Source: Planctomycetota bacterium
Lineage (GTDB): Bacteria > Planctomycetota > Brocadiia > SM23-32
Assembly (NCBI GenBank): GCA_018334735.1
Contig: JAGXLK010000033.1
Span: forward strand, 1-10,626
Direction: 5' to 3'
DNA: 10,626 nucleotides
Shown here: positions 1 through 6,842 of the stretch, one piece after another
Layout of the letters: each line of letters opens with the position of its first letter
How positions within the stretch are numbered: position 1 is the stretch's first letter
Translations under genes and position numbers: made by a program
The notes under the pieces: model-generated
What the model was told of the DNA's origin: nothing
Seen by the model: the letters and a program-made list of their open reading frames with translations, nothing else
The model's database searches: none

Positions 1-173
1 GGAGTCTCGCCAACCCCGGTATACTGCGGAAAGAGCAAACAGGTGAGAAAACAATGTACTATTCCCGGATTTGCGGCAGGCTGCATTCGGGGAGTGGCAA
101 CAATATTGAACAAATTTGCACTTGCGAATCCCCGAAACGGTCCACAGTACAGGTCCCTTGCTATTTGCAGTGC
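1..173. other. left-edge region, no recognisable gene
   Basis: This stretch precedes the promoter of the large TagF gene. Several frames are open by chance or because a gene is cut by the edge. Frame 1 on + is open from base 1 to a TGA at 175-177. Frame 3 on + is open to a TAA at 198-200 and contains an ATG at 54 behind AGGTGA. On the - strand a frame starting at ATG 86 is open to the edge. None of the translations resembles a family I know. It could be the last codons of an upstream gene, or simply intergenic DNA. Confidence 0.4.
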
Positions 174-182
174 TTGAACAAA
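106..182 (+). repeat. 9-bp direct repeat TTGAACAAA flanking the upstream region
   Basis: TTGAACAAA occurs at 106-114 and again at 174-182, where it overlaps the proposed -35 box. A second short word, ATTTGCA, occurs at 114-120 and 163-169, next to each copy but in the opposite order. Two paired words beside a promoter could be binding sites for a regulator. Words this short can also recur by chance in AT-rich intergenic DNA. Confidence 0.25.
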
Positions 183-201
183 CGAGGAAGACCATTATAA
201 T
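174..201 (+). promoter_or_regulatory. sigma70-type promoter of the TagF-FGE gene
   Basis: A perfect TATAAT -10 hexamer lies at 196-201. It is preceded after a 16-base spacer by TTGAAC at 174-179, a four-of-six match to TTGACA. The AT-rich tract after it (TATATATAG) suits open-complex formation. Transcription would begin near 208, leaving about 66 bases before the GTG start at 274 but only about 18 before the in-frame TTG at 226, which favours the GTG. The gene therefore appears to have its own promoter. Confidence 0.6.
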
Positions 202-273
202 ATATATAGTTTTCGAAATAAGGTTTTGAAGGCCCAGAACGCCGGGATCCAATGGTGCGGTGAAAGGGAAAAC

Positions 274-3200
274 GTGTTCGAAGAGCCGAATCCTTCCCAT
301 GATAGAATACAGATAGGGATCTTTGGCAAACATCCCGCTTGGGGCGATTTCTTCAGTTTCGGCCTGGAATCCGATATTCTCGCGCGGGTTCGCAGTGATT
401 CCCTCGTTCAGGCGATGAGTGAAAGTGTTCTATCGGACGTATGGGACAGCGAAGATGAAAATGTGGTGCAGGACATGTCGGATCGATTTTTCATCTGGGA
501 TAGGCCGGCGGAGACAGTGGTGGGACTGGGTTGGCCATCAGAGGATTCTGAGGGGCGGCCGTTCCCTCTCTTTGTCTGCGTTGAGATTTTCGGGCAGGAT
601 CGTATGTTTACCGTGCCTATTCTCCAGCCTCACCTGCTGAAACTGAAGAAACAAATTAAGGCAGCAGAATCTATCGCTCAGGTAAAATCTGCGCGAGAGA
701 ACGTTCTCTCCGGAGTGCGGCAAGCCGTCAGGGATCGGGACATTTCGGATATGACCGCAAAACTTTTCGGCGAGTCGGAGGCGGTCCTCCATGTAGCAAA
801 AAGTCTGGGTGAAGAAACCTCCGAAGAGCTCGAACGGGTATTTTACAAGATAGGTGAAGTAGGAGGACAATTTCTACCGGATGTTTATGGGGAAGCCGTG
901 GAGAAAGGTATTCCTCCGGCTCCGGTTTCCCTGCGGCTTCCTCGACCGACGAAGAAGCCCTTCAATGCTGCCCGTATCTGGATTCAGTTTTTCCGATCCC
1001 AGATCGGGCAGACAGCTCCCGTACTCCTTCTGGCGCCGGTCAAAAAGCAGTGGGTCCATGCCGTTCTTGGGGAAGCTAACGAAGAAGAACTGTATTACCC
1101 GGTCTCCGCCCTGGAGGAGATTCCACTCGCCACAGAAATGACTTACGAGATGGGAGAATCTTTCCGGGCAGAAGTTAGAAAGAGAGTCCGCTCGGCTGAA
1201 AGCGAGAGGGATTTGCCGCTTTCAATCTTTGATGAAATTGATACGGAGGAACCAAAGAAGGGGCGTATTGGCGACGAAAAGCAAGTGGAAGAAAAAAAAA
1301 CCGGCGGCTTGCGTCGTCTGGGTATCTGGTGTGCACTGGCGGTTCTGGTCATTGTAATAACAATAGGGGCGATATATATCCGTTCCAACTTTTTCAGCGA
1401 AGAGTCCGAGCCGGGTTCGTTTCCGGAATGGCGAAATTTGTGCGAAGCGGACTGCAATTGGTTTGGTCAGTTCAGAGAAGAAGCAGAGGCCAGACTGGAG
1501 GACTGGGACCGGGACCCCTGGCTTGCGGAGAATATAGTGGGCCGTTTGAGGTTGGCGATGGAAGCGGATACTCAGTTGCGACCAAGCCGGATTATAGACC
1601 GGCCGCAGGGCGATTCATGCAAGTGGAAGGATCGGAAGCAGATTCCGGAGAAGGCACGGGATCGTGTTTCTGAAGTGCGATGGGCCTGGGAAAGTGTGAG
1701 AGCAATCGGGGAGACTATCGAGTCGGCTTCGGAAGAATGGCCCCGGTTAAAAACGCTGTCGAATTTCAGAAGGCGATGCGAAAAGCTGGGGTTGGAAAAT
1801 ACTGCAGGGCGGCTTCAGACCTTATTGGAAGCGTTGAGGCCATGCCCGGAGGTAGCGGGGGCGTTGGATAATCTCCTTAATTTCCCGCTTCCTCCGAAGA
1901 ATGCGCCGGTGGAAACGGCCTCTTTGCTTGAGAAGCGATATGGTTTTCTAACGGACGGGGTTTTGGTTGATCTGATTACTTTCGGAGCGCGTGCCGCAGA
2001 TAAAAAAGGGCCCCGGCAACTGGTTGAGTTTTTAAAGTCAGAGAGGGATGACCTGGCCGATGTCGAGACGCGAGCCATAGCAATGAAGGAGCGCATGGCT
2101 GGATTGAAACGGGAAAGCGGGGCGGAAGTAATGGTACTCGTTGAGAAAGAGGTGGTCAAGGTTGATGAGGTCGCCAGACTGACCGAAGCGTTGAAGGAAA
2201 TAGAAAGCAAACTGGGGACGATTCAGAACCGCTGGAAAGACGCTGTGAATCTGGCGGATAAAATGCCGATACCCCGGCCCGACCAGTGTTTGAAGGATGA
2301 ACTCGGCCAGCCGAAAACCCTTTCGCAATTCGAGCAAAAAGTGGAAGGCTTGCTGGCGGTTTTAAACGAACTGAAGAAAAATCTGGAAGAATTGGGTAAG
2401 ATTAGTAAAAAACTAAAAGAACGAAAGGAAGCTTCGGGCATCGTCGATAAGTTTGCCAATTATTTTGAGGGACAGATGAAAGCACGGCCGGAGGAGGGGT
2501 TGGAGCGTTTCAGGGACAGAATACAGGAGACGATCCATCTCGGAGAGGAATTGTTAGGCTTCCTGGAAGGTGAGTGGCGCAAGCCCGGGTTTGCTGGGGA
2601 GCTGTTCCTGAAAAGCGAAGATGTGTCTGTGGGGCCTGAGGGGCTCAATGCGTATACCATCGAAGCGTGGTTGAAGCGAAAGAATGGCTATTACTGGTTG
2701 AAGGGGTTTCCGGCTACGAGACAACAATGGGAGAAGGATCTGGGAAAAACAGGCGATATGCTGAAAAAGGTGGCAAAGAATTTCGAATCCGGCGACAAGG
2801 AACTGAAGCAAAAATACGAACAGGTAAAAGAAGAATATGAAGGCTTGAGTAAGAAAATCGCCCGTTTACCCCATGGCATTCGTGCAAACCGCAAGGATAT
2901 TATGCCACTTGTGAAGCCCCTTAAAACCGAGCTTGCGAAGATGCGTGAAAAGGTTCGGGGGCTGATGTGGTTGGAGCTTCAGAGAAGAGACGAAATCGTA
3001 GAGCGAAAGCCTTATGTTAATGAACAATGGAAGAGCCGGCGAAACGCTATCCTGGAAGAGTTTAAAACCAGTAAACCGATTAAACAGGAACAGTATAAAC
3101 GTGTAAAAGAGCGAATTGAAAAACTAAAAACGCGCCTGAAACATGTGGCCGATCAACTTCCTGCTCGCCGCCGCATGGAGTCAAAAGAAGACTGGCAGAA

Positions 3201-4545
3201 GAAGCTTGGCGGGATTTTGTTGGAATACCGGAAGAACCGCGTGGAAAGTTTTTTTAATAAGCATGTGCATTGGCAGGGGAATGTTCCGGGACCGGTTGAA
3301 AAGTATGAAGCTGAACTGATGGAGCTATCAAAAGGTTTGAAAAATGCGGCAGATTCCATCGTTATTGTTGTTGGGCTGGAGGAGAAACTTCAGGTGCCGG
3401 AGGCGAAGGGAGAAGCTGCATGGCGAAAGCAGCTGGCCAGTGCGGTCCAGCAGAGGAAACGAACCCTCGTGCAGGGATTAGTAGATTTTGTTGCGGAGAA
3501 GGTGAAACGGGGCCAGGAATTTTCACCACAACAAACCAGAGAACGTGTATCAGCGCTGGCAGATGAATTTGAGAAGTGGCAGAAGGCGTTGGGGGCAAAG
3601 CTGAAAGCGGCACCGAAGACAGGCCCACACACAGTTGAGTGGGCCAACTGGGAACAGGACCTGAGCAATTTTCCCAAACGTCTGCGCTACGTGTGGCGTG
3701 ATGGGCAGGGTGAAGTAAGGCACGAACTGGCTTTCGAGCGGGTGGAGCCGAAGGAGGGGAAACCGGCCTACCTCTGTACCACGGAGGTCTCAGTGGGGTT
3801 GTTTGTGGATGCGATAGAGCAGGCCAAACAATGGGAAAACTTCCACGATCATCTACATAAAAATGATATCTGGATGGGCCCGAAGCCCTGGCGTTGGGCT
3901 GGAGAAAGCAAGAAGAAAATCCGGCCAGCTACGGGAAAGGAAAAAGAGGGGTGGCTCCCAATGGATATCGTGACGGTTCCGGCGAGCTGGAATCCCTACC
4001 CTGAGGCAGTGAAAATCGTACCCCCCGGTAAGGAGAGTCCGATCAACTACATTTCGGCGCAAGGTGCCCAGAACTTCGCCAGTTTGCTGGGATGTGATTT
4101 GCCGAAACCTTCCTGGTGGAAAGTGGCTTATGAGAGGGGAAAGACCGGGAAAAAAAACGTAGCCAGGAGATGGAATCTGCGGGATCAAACCTGTGATGAA
4201 ATGAGAAAACACATCATTAGTGAACCTCCCTCTGTTCCCGAGATGCAGAAGTGCCTGCGTATATTCGAGCAAATGAGCCCGAAAAAAATATACCAATGGA
4301 ATGACGGGACACTGTGGTTCGACCCGGTGGAATCCAGAGAGATTGCCCCTGTTTACCATCTTCGGGGAAACGTGGCCGAATTGGTAAAATCGGGAAGCCT
4401 ATACTACGTGATTGGTGAGTCGGCGCTATCTCCCAGGTCTGGAAAACCAGAAAAGAAATATCAGGTGAAGGAAAACGCCGCCTATATGGATGTCGGATTC
4501 CGTCTCGGCTTGCCTGCTGGAGGCGATTCGGCGACGCAGCGATGA
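274..4545 (+). CDS. TagF - membrane helix - helical repeats - FGE-like fusion, putative T6SS regulator
   Basis: The predicted protein has about 1,423 residues, numbered from GTG 274, which has AAAGGGA five bases upstream. An in-frame TTG at 226 would add 16 residues but has poor ribosome-binding context. Residues about 14-310 are a TagF domain (type VI secretion regulator). It carries the hallmark GKHPAWGDFF near 18 and SEDSEGRPFPLF at 89-100. A Lys/Arg-rich stretch then precedes one hydrophobic helix at about 350-369, which predicts an N-in, C-out topology. Residues about 385-1145 are charged, Glu/Lys-rich and mostly helical, with Trp-led blocks. Cys390 and Cys394 sit just outside the membrane. 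Residues about 1149-1414 resemble the FGE/SUMF1 fold: EVSVGLF at 1171, LPKPSWWKVAYERG at 1276, LRGNVAELV at 1363 and GFRLGL at 1408. No cysteine lies between the last two motifs, where FGE keeps its catalytic pair, so oxidase activity is unlikely. The likely role is control of a T6SS by a periplasmic signal; this is inferred from the known roles of TagF and TagR. Confidence 0.8.
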   Translation: MFEEPNPSHDRIQIGIFGKHPAWGDFFSFGLESDILARVRSDSLVQAMSESVLSDVWDSEDENVVQDMSDRFFIWDRPAETVVGLGWPSEDSEGRPFPLFVCVEIFGQDRMFTVPILQPHLLKLKKQIKAAESIAQVKSARENVLSGVRQAVRDRDISDMTAKLFGESEAVLHVAKSLGEETSEELERVFYKIGEVGGQFLPDVYGEAVEKGIPPAPVSLRLPRPTKKPFNAARIWIQFFRSQIGQTAPVLLLAPVKKQWVHAVLGEANEEELYYPVSALEEIPLATEMTYEMGESFRAEVRKRVRSAESERDLPLSIFDEIDTEEPKKGRIGDEKQVEEKKTGGLRRLGIWCALAVLVIVITIGAIYIRSNFFSEESEPGSFPEWRNLCEADCNWFGQFREEAEARLEDWDRDPWLAENIVGRLRLAMEADTQLRPSRIIDRPQGDSCKWKDRKQIPEKARDRVSEVRWAWESVRAIGETIESASEEWPRLKTLSNFRRRCEKLGLENTAGRLQTLLEALRPCPEVAGALDNLLNFPLPPKNAPVETASLLEKRYGFLTDGVLVDLITFGARAADKKGPRQLVEFLKSERDDLADVETRAIAMKERMAGLKRESGAEVMVLVEKEVVKVDEVARLTEALKEIESKLGTIQNRWKDAVNLADKMPIPRPDQCLKDELGQPKTLSQFEQKVEGLLAVLNELKKNLEELGKISKKLKERKEASGIVDKFANYFEGQMKARPEEGLERFRDRIQETIHLGEELLGFLEGEWRKPGFAGELFLKSEDVSVGPEGLNAYTIEAWLKRKNGYYWLKGFPATRQQWEKDLGKTGDMLKKVAKNFESGDKELKQKYEQVKEEYEGLSKKIARLPHGIRANRKDIMPLVKPLKTELAKMREKVRGLMWLELQRRDEIVERKPYVNEQWKSRRNAILEEFKTSKPIKQEQYKRVKERIEKLKTRLKHVADQLPARRRMESKEDWQKKLGGILLEYRKNRVESFFNKHVHWQGNVPGPVEKYEAELMELSKGLKNAADSIVIVVGLEEKLQVPEAKGEAAWRKQLASAVQQRKRTLVQGLVDFVAEKVKRGQEFSPQQTRERVSALADEFEKWQKALGAKLKAAPKTGPHTVEWANWEQDLSNFPKRLRYVWRDGQGEVRHELAFERVEPKEGKPAYLCTTEVSVGLFVDAIEQAKQWENFHDHLHKNDIWMGPKPWRWAGESKKKIRPATGKEKEGWLPMDIVTVPASWNPYPEAVKIVPPGKESPINYISAQGAQNFASLLGCDLPKPSWWKVAYERGKTGKKNVARRWNLRDQTCDEMRKHIISEPPSVPEMQKCLRIFEQMSPKKIYQWNDGTLWFDPVESREIAPVYHLRGNVAELVKSGSLYYVIGESALSPRSGKPEKKYQVKENAAYMDVGFRLGLPAGGDSATQR
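1292..1300 (+). other. A9 homopolymer at the TagF/membrane-helix junction
   Basis: Nine consecutive A residues encode the end of Glu340, Lys341, Lys342 and the start of Thr343, directly between the cytoplasmic TagF domain and the membrane helix. Loss of one A moves reading into the +1 frame, which meets TAA TAA at 1355-1360 and TAG at 1364-1366. That would release a soluble TagF of about 360 residues. A -1 shift would instead read about 125 unrelated codons to a stop at 1671-1673. Runs of this type are known sites of polymerase slippage, but the gene is rich in AAA codons and has an A8 run elsewhere (4150-4157), so chance is possible. Confidence 0.35.
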
Positions 4546-4884
4546 AGGGCATCGCGGGAAAGGTGAAGTGAACAGTGTCGCATTTTCGGTATCCGCCCGC
4601 CGACCATCGGAACAATTTACGCGGTTCAAAACAATCATCTGTGATGCTATCCCGCATTATTTCAAGCCCCCTCAGCGCCGGATAGGGGCGGAGGGCAAAG
4701 GCGGGTGAGCTATTTCCCGTGAGGTTACAGTTACGGCTCGGATGCCTTTTGCGACGGCGCCGGAAATGTTAGTGAGTGATCTGTGAGGCGAAAAATACCG
4801 GTAGATCAAGGGGCTGAGCACGGTGGTGGGTTCCGTTGTGCGTTGCCAGCAGGAAGCAGGGCTGCTTCCTTAAATTCCCTGAGT
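4546..4884. other. convergent intergenic region
   Basis: This is the 339-base gap between the stop of the TagF-FGE gene and the stop of ftsQ. An ORF with a GTG at 4568 runs to 4708 in a frame that overlaps the upstream gene, but its translation looks like ordinary read-through and I do not support it as a gene. The only clear structure is the hairpin at 4851-4870. I found no T-run-backed terminator for the large gene, no tRNA and no repeat element. Confidence 0.6.
4851..4870. terminator. hairpin after ftsQ, possible bidirectional terminator
   Basis: AGGAAGCA and TGCTTCCT form a perfect 8-bp stem around a GGGC loop. It lies 14 bases beyond the ftsQ stop, where the dcw operon should end. Neither side carries a run of T: the + side continues TAAATT and the - side is GC-mixed. 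It is therefore a weak candidate for intrinsic termination and could instead protect the 3' end of the mRNA. Confidence 0.35.
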
Positions 4885-5811
4885 TTAGTTATCAGAGGGC
4901 GCCACGGTGACCAGTTTGTTGAAGCGGAGATCGATGTATTTCAAGTTTTTCAGCTGCGGATATTCGGCGAGTGTTTTCTTCAGCATGGCAATTTTCTGAT
5001 CGTCGGGAGGATCTCTGTATTTCTCACTTTCCGGCAGGGTCAGGCCGTCGATCTGTTGATAGGCTTCAAGGGTTCCCCATTTTATGGGCGGACCGTTGAG
5101 GGTCTGTATGATGATGTCAGGTTTCGAATCGTATGTTCCCACGTCGGTCACGTCGATATGTTTGAGCGGCATTTGTGCTACGATTGAATTTTTGCCCAGC
5201 AGTTGTGTCAGGCGAGCCCCAACCGCCAGCGCTGTGCCATTCCATGCCCGATCCGAAGGGGGATGTTGAGTGAGGCCCTTGTGAATGATGACAGGCGGTG
5301 TGTGTTGTTTCCAGGCTTCAGGGGGGCGATAGAGACGTTTCGGCAACCAGTACCCATCCGGATCGACCAGGTAACGTTTGTCATTAATTTCGACAATTCC
5401 AGCGGGTTTTCGGAATACGAGGTTGAGACTGAGTCGGTTGGGCAAAACTCGCTGCACTCGTTTTACATCGACGACCCAGGGCGCTTCGCGCAGTTTTTGT
5501 TGGGCGCGGTAGCAGAGTTGTTTATCGAATATGGTAGATCCTTCGGTCACCGTGCGCAGTTTGTCCCGAAGTTCTTGAAGCATTTCGATTTTTCGCACGC
5601 ATGGCGGCCGTGACTGAAAAGTCATGGTCGATGGGCTGAGGGCGAATTCAGGTCGTTTGTTGAGGGCACTGGCGGCCGACCGAATACCCAGACTTGTCCC
5701 CAGACCTATCAGTGTAACGATTCCGAGGGGTAGAACAATTCGGAGCAGACCGAATCGTGCGGCGTGGAGGGCTGTGTCTTTTTTGCTACTGGATGTTTTC
5801 TTTTTTGCCAT
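4885..5811 (-). CDS. ftsQ: cell division protein FtsQ/DivIB
   Basis: The protein has 308 residues and is a bitopic inner-membrane division protein that bridges the FtsBL and FtsWI septal machinery in the periplasm. A Lys-rich cytoplasmic tail (MAKKKTSSSKK) is followed by one membrane helix at about 20-42. A POTRA-like segment lies at about 75-135, with the family pattern APWVVDVKRVQRVLPNRL at 110-127. Next comes the beta domain, including RYLVDPDGYWLP at 146-157 and the C-terminal KYIDLRFNKLV at 291-301, which matches the typical FtsQ ending. The ATG lies 15 bases after the ddl stop. No Shine-Dalgarno is visible: the leader is CAAATAAAA, so translation may depend on coupling to ddl. It is the last gene of the cluster, and no ftsA or ftsZ follows it. 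Confidence 0.88.
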   Translation of the reverse strand: MAKKKTSSSKKDTALHAARFGLLRIVLPLGIVTLIGLGTSLGIRSAASALNKRPEFALSPSTMTFQSRPPCVRKIEMLQELRDKLRTVTEGSTIFDKQLCYRAQQKLREAPWVVDVKRVQRVLPNRLSLNLVFRKPAGIVEINDKRYLVDPDGYWLPKRLYRPPEAWKQHTPPVIIHKGLTQHPPSDRAWNGTALAVGARLTQLLGKNSIVAQMPLKHIDVTDVGTYDSKPDIIIQTLNGPPIKWGTLEAYQQIDGLTLPESEKYRDPPDDQKIAMLKKTLAEYPQLKNLKYIDLRFNKLVTVAPSDN

Positions 5812-5826
5812 TTTTATTTGTTTTTA

Positions 5827-6816
5827 TCAAGCAGTTTGTTTTTTTCGTTTGACGTGTGTTTTCGGCTGATGCTGTGCGTCATGGAATGCCATTTCGGCAA
5901 TTCGTTCGCAAAGATCGTTAAACTCATAACCCGCGTGGCTGGCGGCCATCGGCAGGAGGCTTCTTTCTGTAAATCCGGGAATTGTGTTGACTTCCAGAAC
6001 GTACAGCCGGGCATCATAGCCATAAATTATGTCTGTACGGGCAAAATGCCGACATCCCAGGGCGTCCCAGGACCTTTTTGCGATATCGAGAGTTTTGCGG
6101 TAAATGCTTTCCAGTAGAGCGACAGGAAGGATATAGTGGGTGTTCTCATCCTTGTATTTAGCGTCGTAATCGAAGAACGACCGGTCGCTTCGGATCTCGA
6201 TGGCCGGCAGTGGCTCCCCATCCAAAATGCCGACAGTGAGTTCGCGTCCATGGATGTGCTGTTCGAGAAGGATCGGGCCGGCCGGATCGTGGTCTGAAGC
6301 TTCGCGGCTCGCGGCGATTGCTTCTGCGAGATCTTCTTCGGACCTGACGATACTGACTCCGATGCTGGAACCTCCGGTGGTGGGTTTACAAACCAGAGGG
6401 TAGCCGATGTTGGCGGCCAGCTTTTCGGCTTCGTCTTGATCTACCGGCGGCTGCAGGACGGTGTAGTCGGGTGTTGGGACGGCATTTCGGACGAACGCGC
6501 GTTTTGAAGCGAGTTTGTCCATGCCGATCCGGCTGGCTTCCGAAGCGCTGCCGGTGTACGGGATGCCGCGTTCTTCGAGCAGGGTCTGGATGCCTCCATC
6601 TTCCCCGAATTTGCCATGGAGGGCAATGAAAGCCAAATCGGGATTGATGTTCTGGAGCCCGTTGAGTTTCCTATCCCTGACATCAAAAGGGATGACCTGG
6701 TGTCCACGTTGTTCAAGCGCTTTGGCAATAGCGCGACCGGATTTGAAGGAAACCGCTCGTTCGTTGCTGACACCGCCCATAAGAACTGCAATTTTTAGTT
6801 CTTTTTTCAATTTCAT
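5827..6816 (-). CDS. ddl: D-alanine--D-alanine ligase
   Basis: This cytoplasmic ATP-grasp ligase joins two D-alanines for the end of the murein stem peptide. From ATG 6816 it has 329 residues, slightly longer than most Ddl because of a basic C-terminal tail. Motifs seen are VLMGGVSNERAVSFKSG at 11-27, LHGKFGEDGGIQTLLEERG at 66-84, the ATP-binding KPTTGGSSIGVSIV at 144-157, HGRELTVGIL at 189-198, and YDAKYKDENTHY at 217-228. The metal-ligand residues are Asp262, Glu275 and Asn277 in TDII and EVNTIPGFTE. The frame is open upstream to a TTG at 6870, which would overlap murB by 28 bases. The ATG at 6816 is preferred because the conserved core starts only about eight residues after it. Its Shine-Dalgarno lies unusually far upstream. 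Confidence 0.93.
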   Translation of the reverse strand: MKLKKELKIAVLMGGVSNERAVSFKSGRAIAKALEQRGHQVIPFDVRDRKLNGLQNINPDLAFIALHGKFGEDGGIQTLLEERGIPYTGSASEASRIGMDKLASKRAFVRNAVPTPDYTVLQPPVDQDEAEKLAANIGYPLVCKPTTGGSSIGVSIVRSEEDLAEAIAASREASDHDPAGPILLEQHIHGRELTVGILDGEPLPAIEIRSDRSFFDYDAKYKDENTHYILPVALLESIYRKTLDIAKRSWDALGCRHFARTDIIYGYDARLYVLEVNTIPGFTERSLLPMAASHAGYEFNDLCERIAEMAFHDAQHQPKTHVKRKKQTA

Positions 6817-6830
6817 ATCGTGTATGAGTT

Positions 6831-6837
6831 CTCCTTT
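6831..6837 (-). promoter_or_regulatory. ddl ribosome binding site with long spacing
   Basis: AAAGGAG on the - strand is the best Shine-Dalgarno before ddl and lies just after the murB stop. It is 14 bases from the ATG at 6816, longer than the usual 5 to 10. The in-frame codon at the ideal distance is ATA (6825-6823), three codons before the ATG. Either the long spacing is tolerated or a non-standard ATA start is used. I favour the ATG. Confidence 0.5.
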
Positions 6838-6842
6838 ATAGA

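Noticed and set aside
3853..4657. Long - strand ORFs opposite the FGE-like region (up to 168 codons)
   Set aside because: They lie antisense to a coding region with clear family motifs and their translations look like reverse-complement shadows.
4666..4695. GC-rich inverted words (GCCCC...GGGGC, CCCTC...GAGGG) as a terminator for the large gene
   Set aside because: The stems are only 5 bp with loops of 14 or more bases and no T run follows.
4490..4708. 72-codon + strand ORF across the end of the TagF-FGE gene
   Set aside because: It overlaps the large gene in another frame, has no convincing ribosome binding site and its translation resembles no family.
4783..5187. 134-codon + strand ORF running from the intergenic gap into ftsQ
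   Set aside because: Most of it is antisense to ftsQ and the intergenic part shows no coding character.
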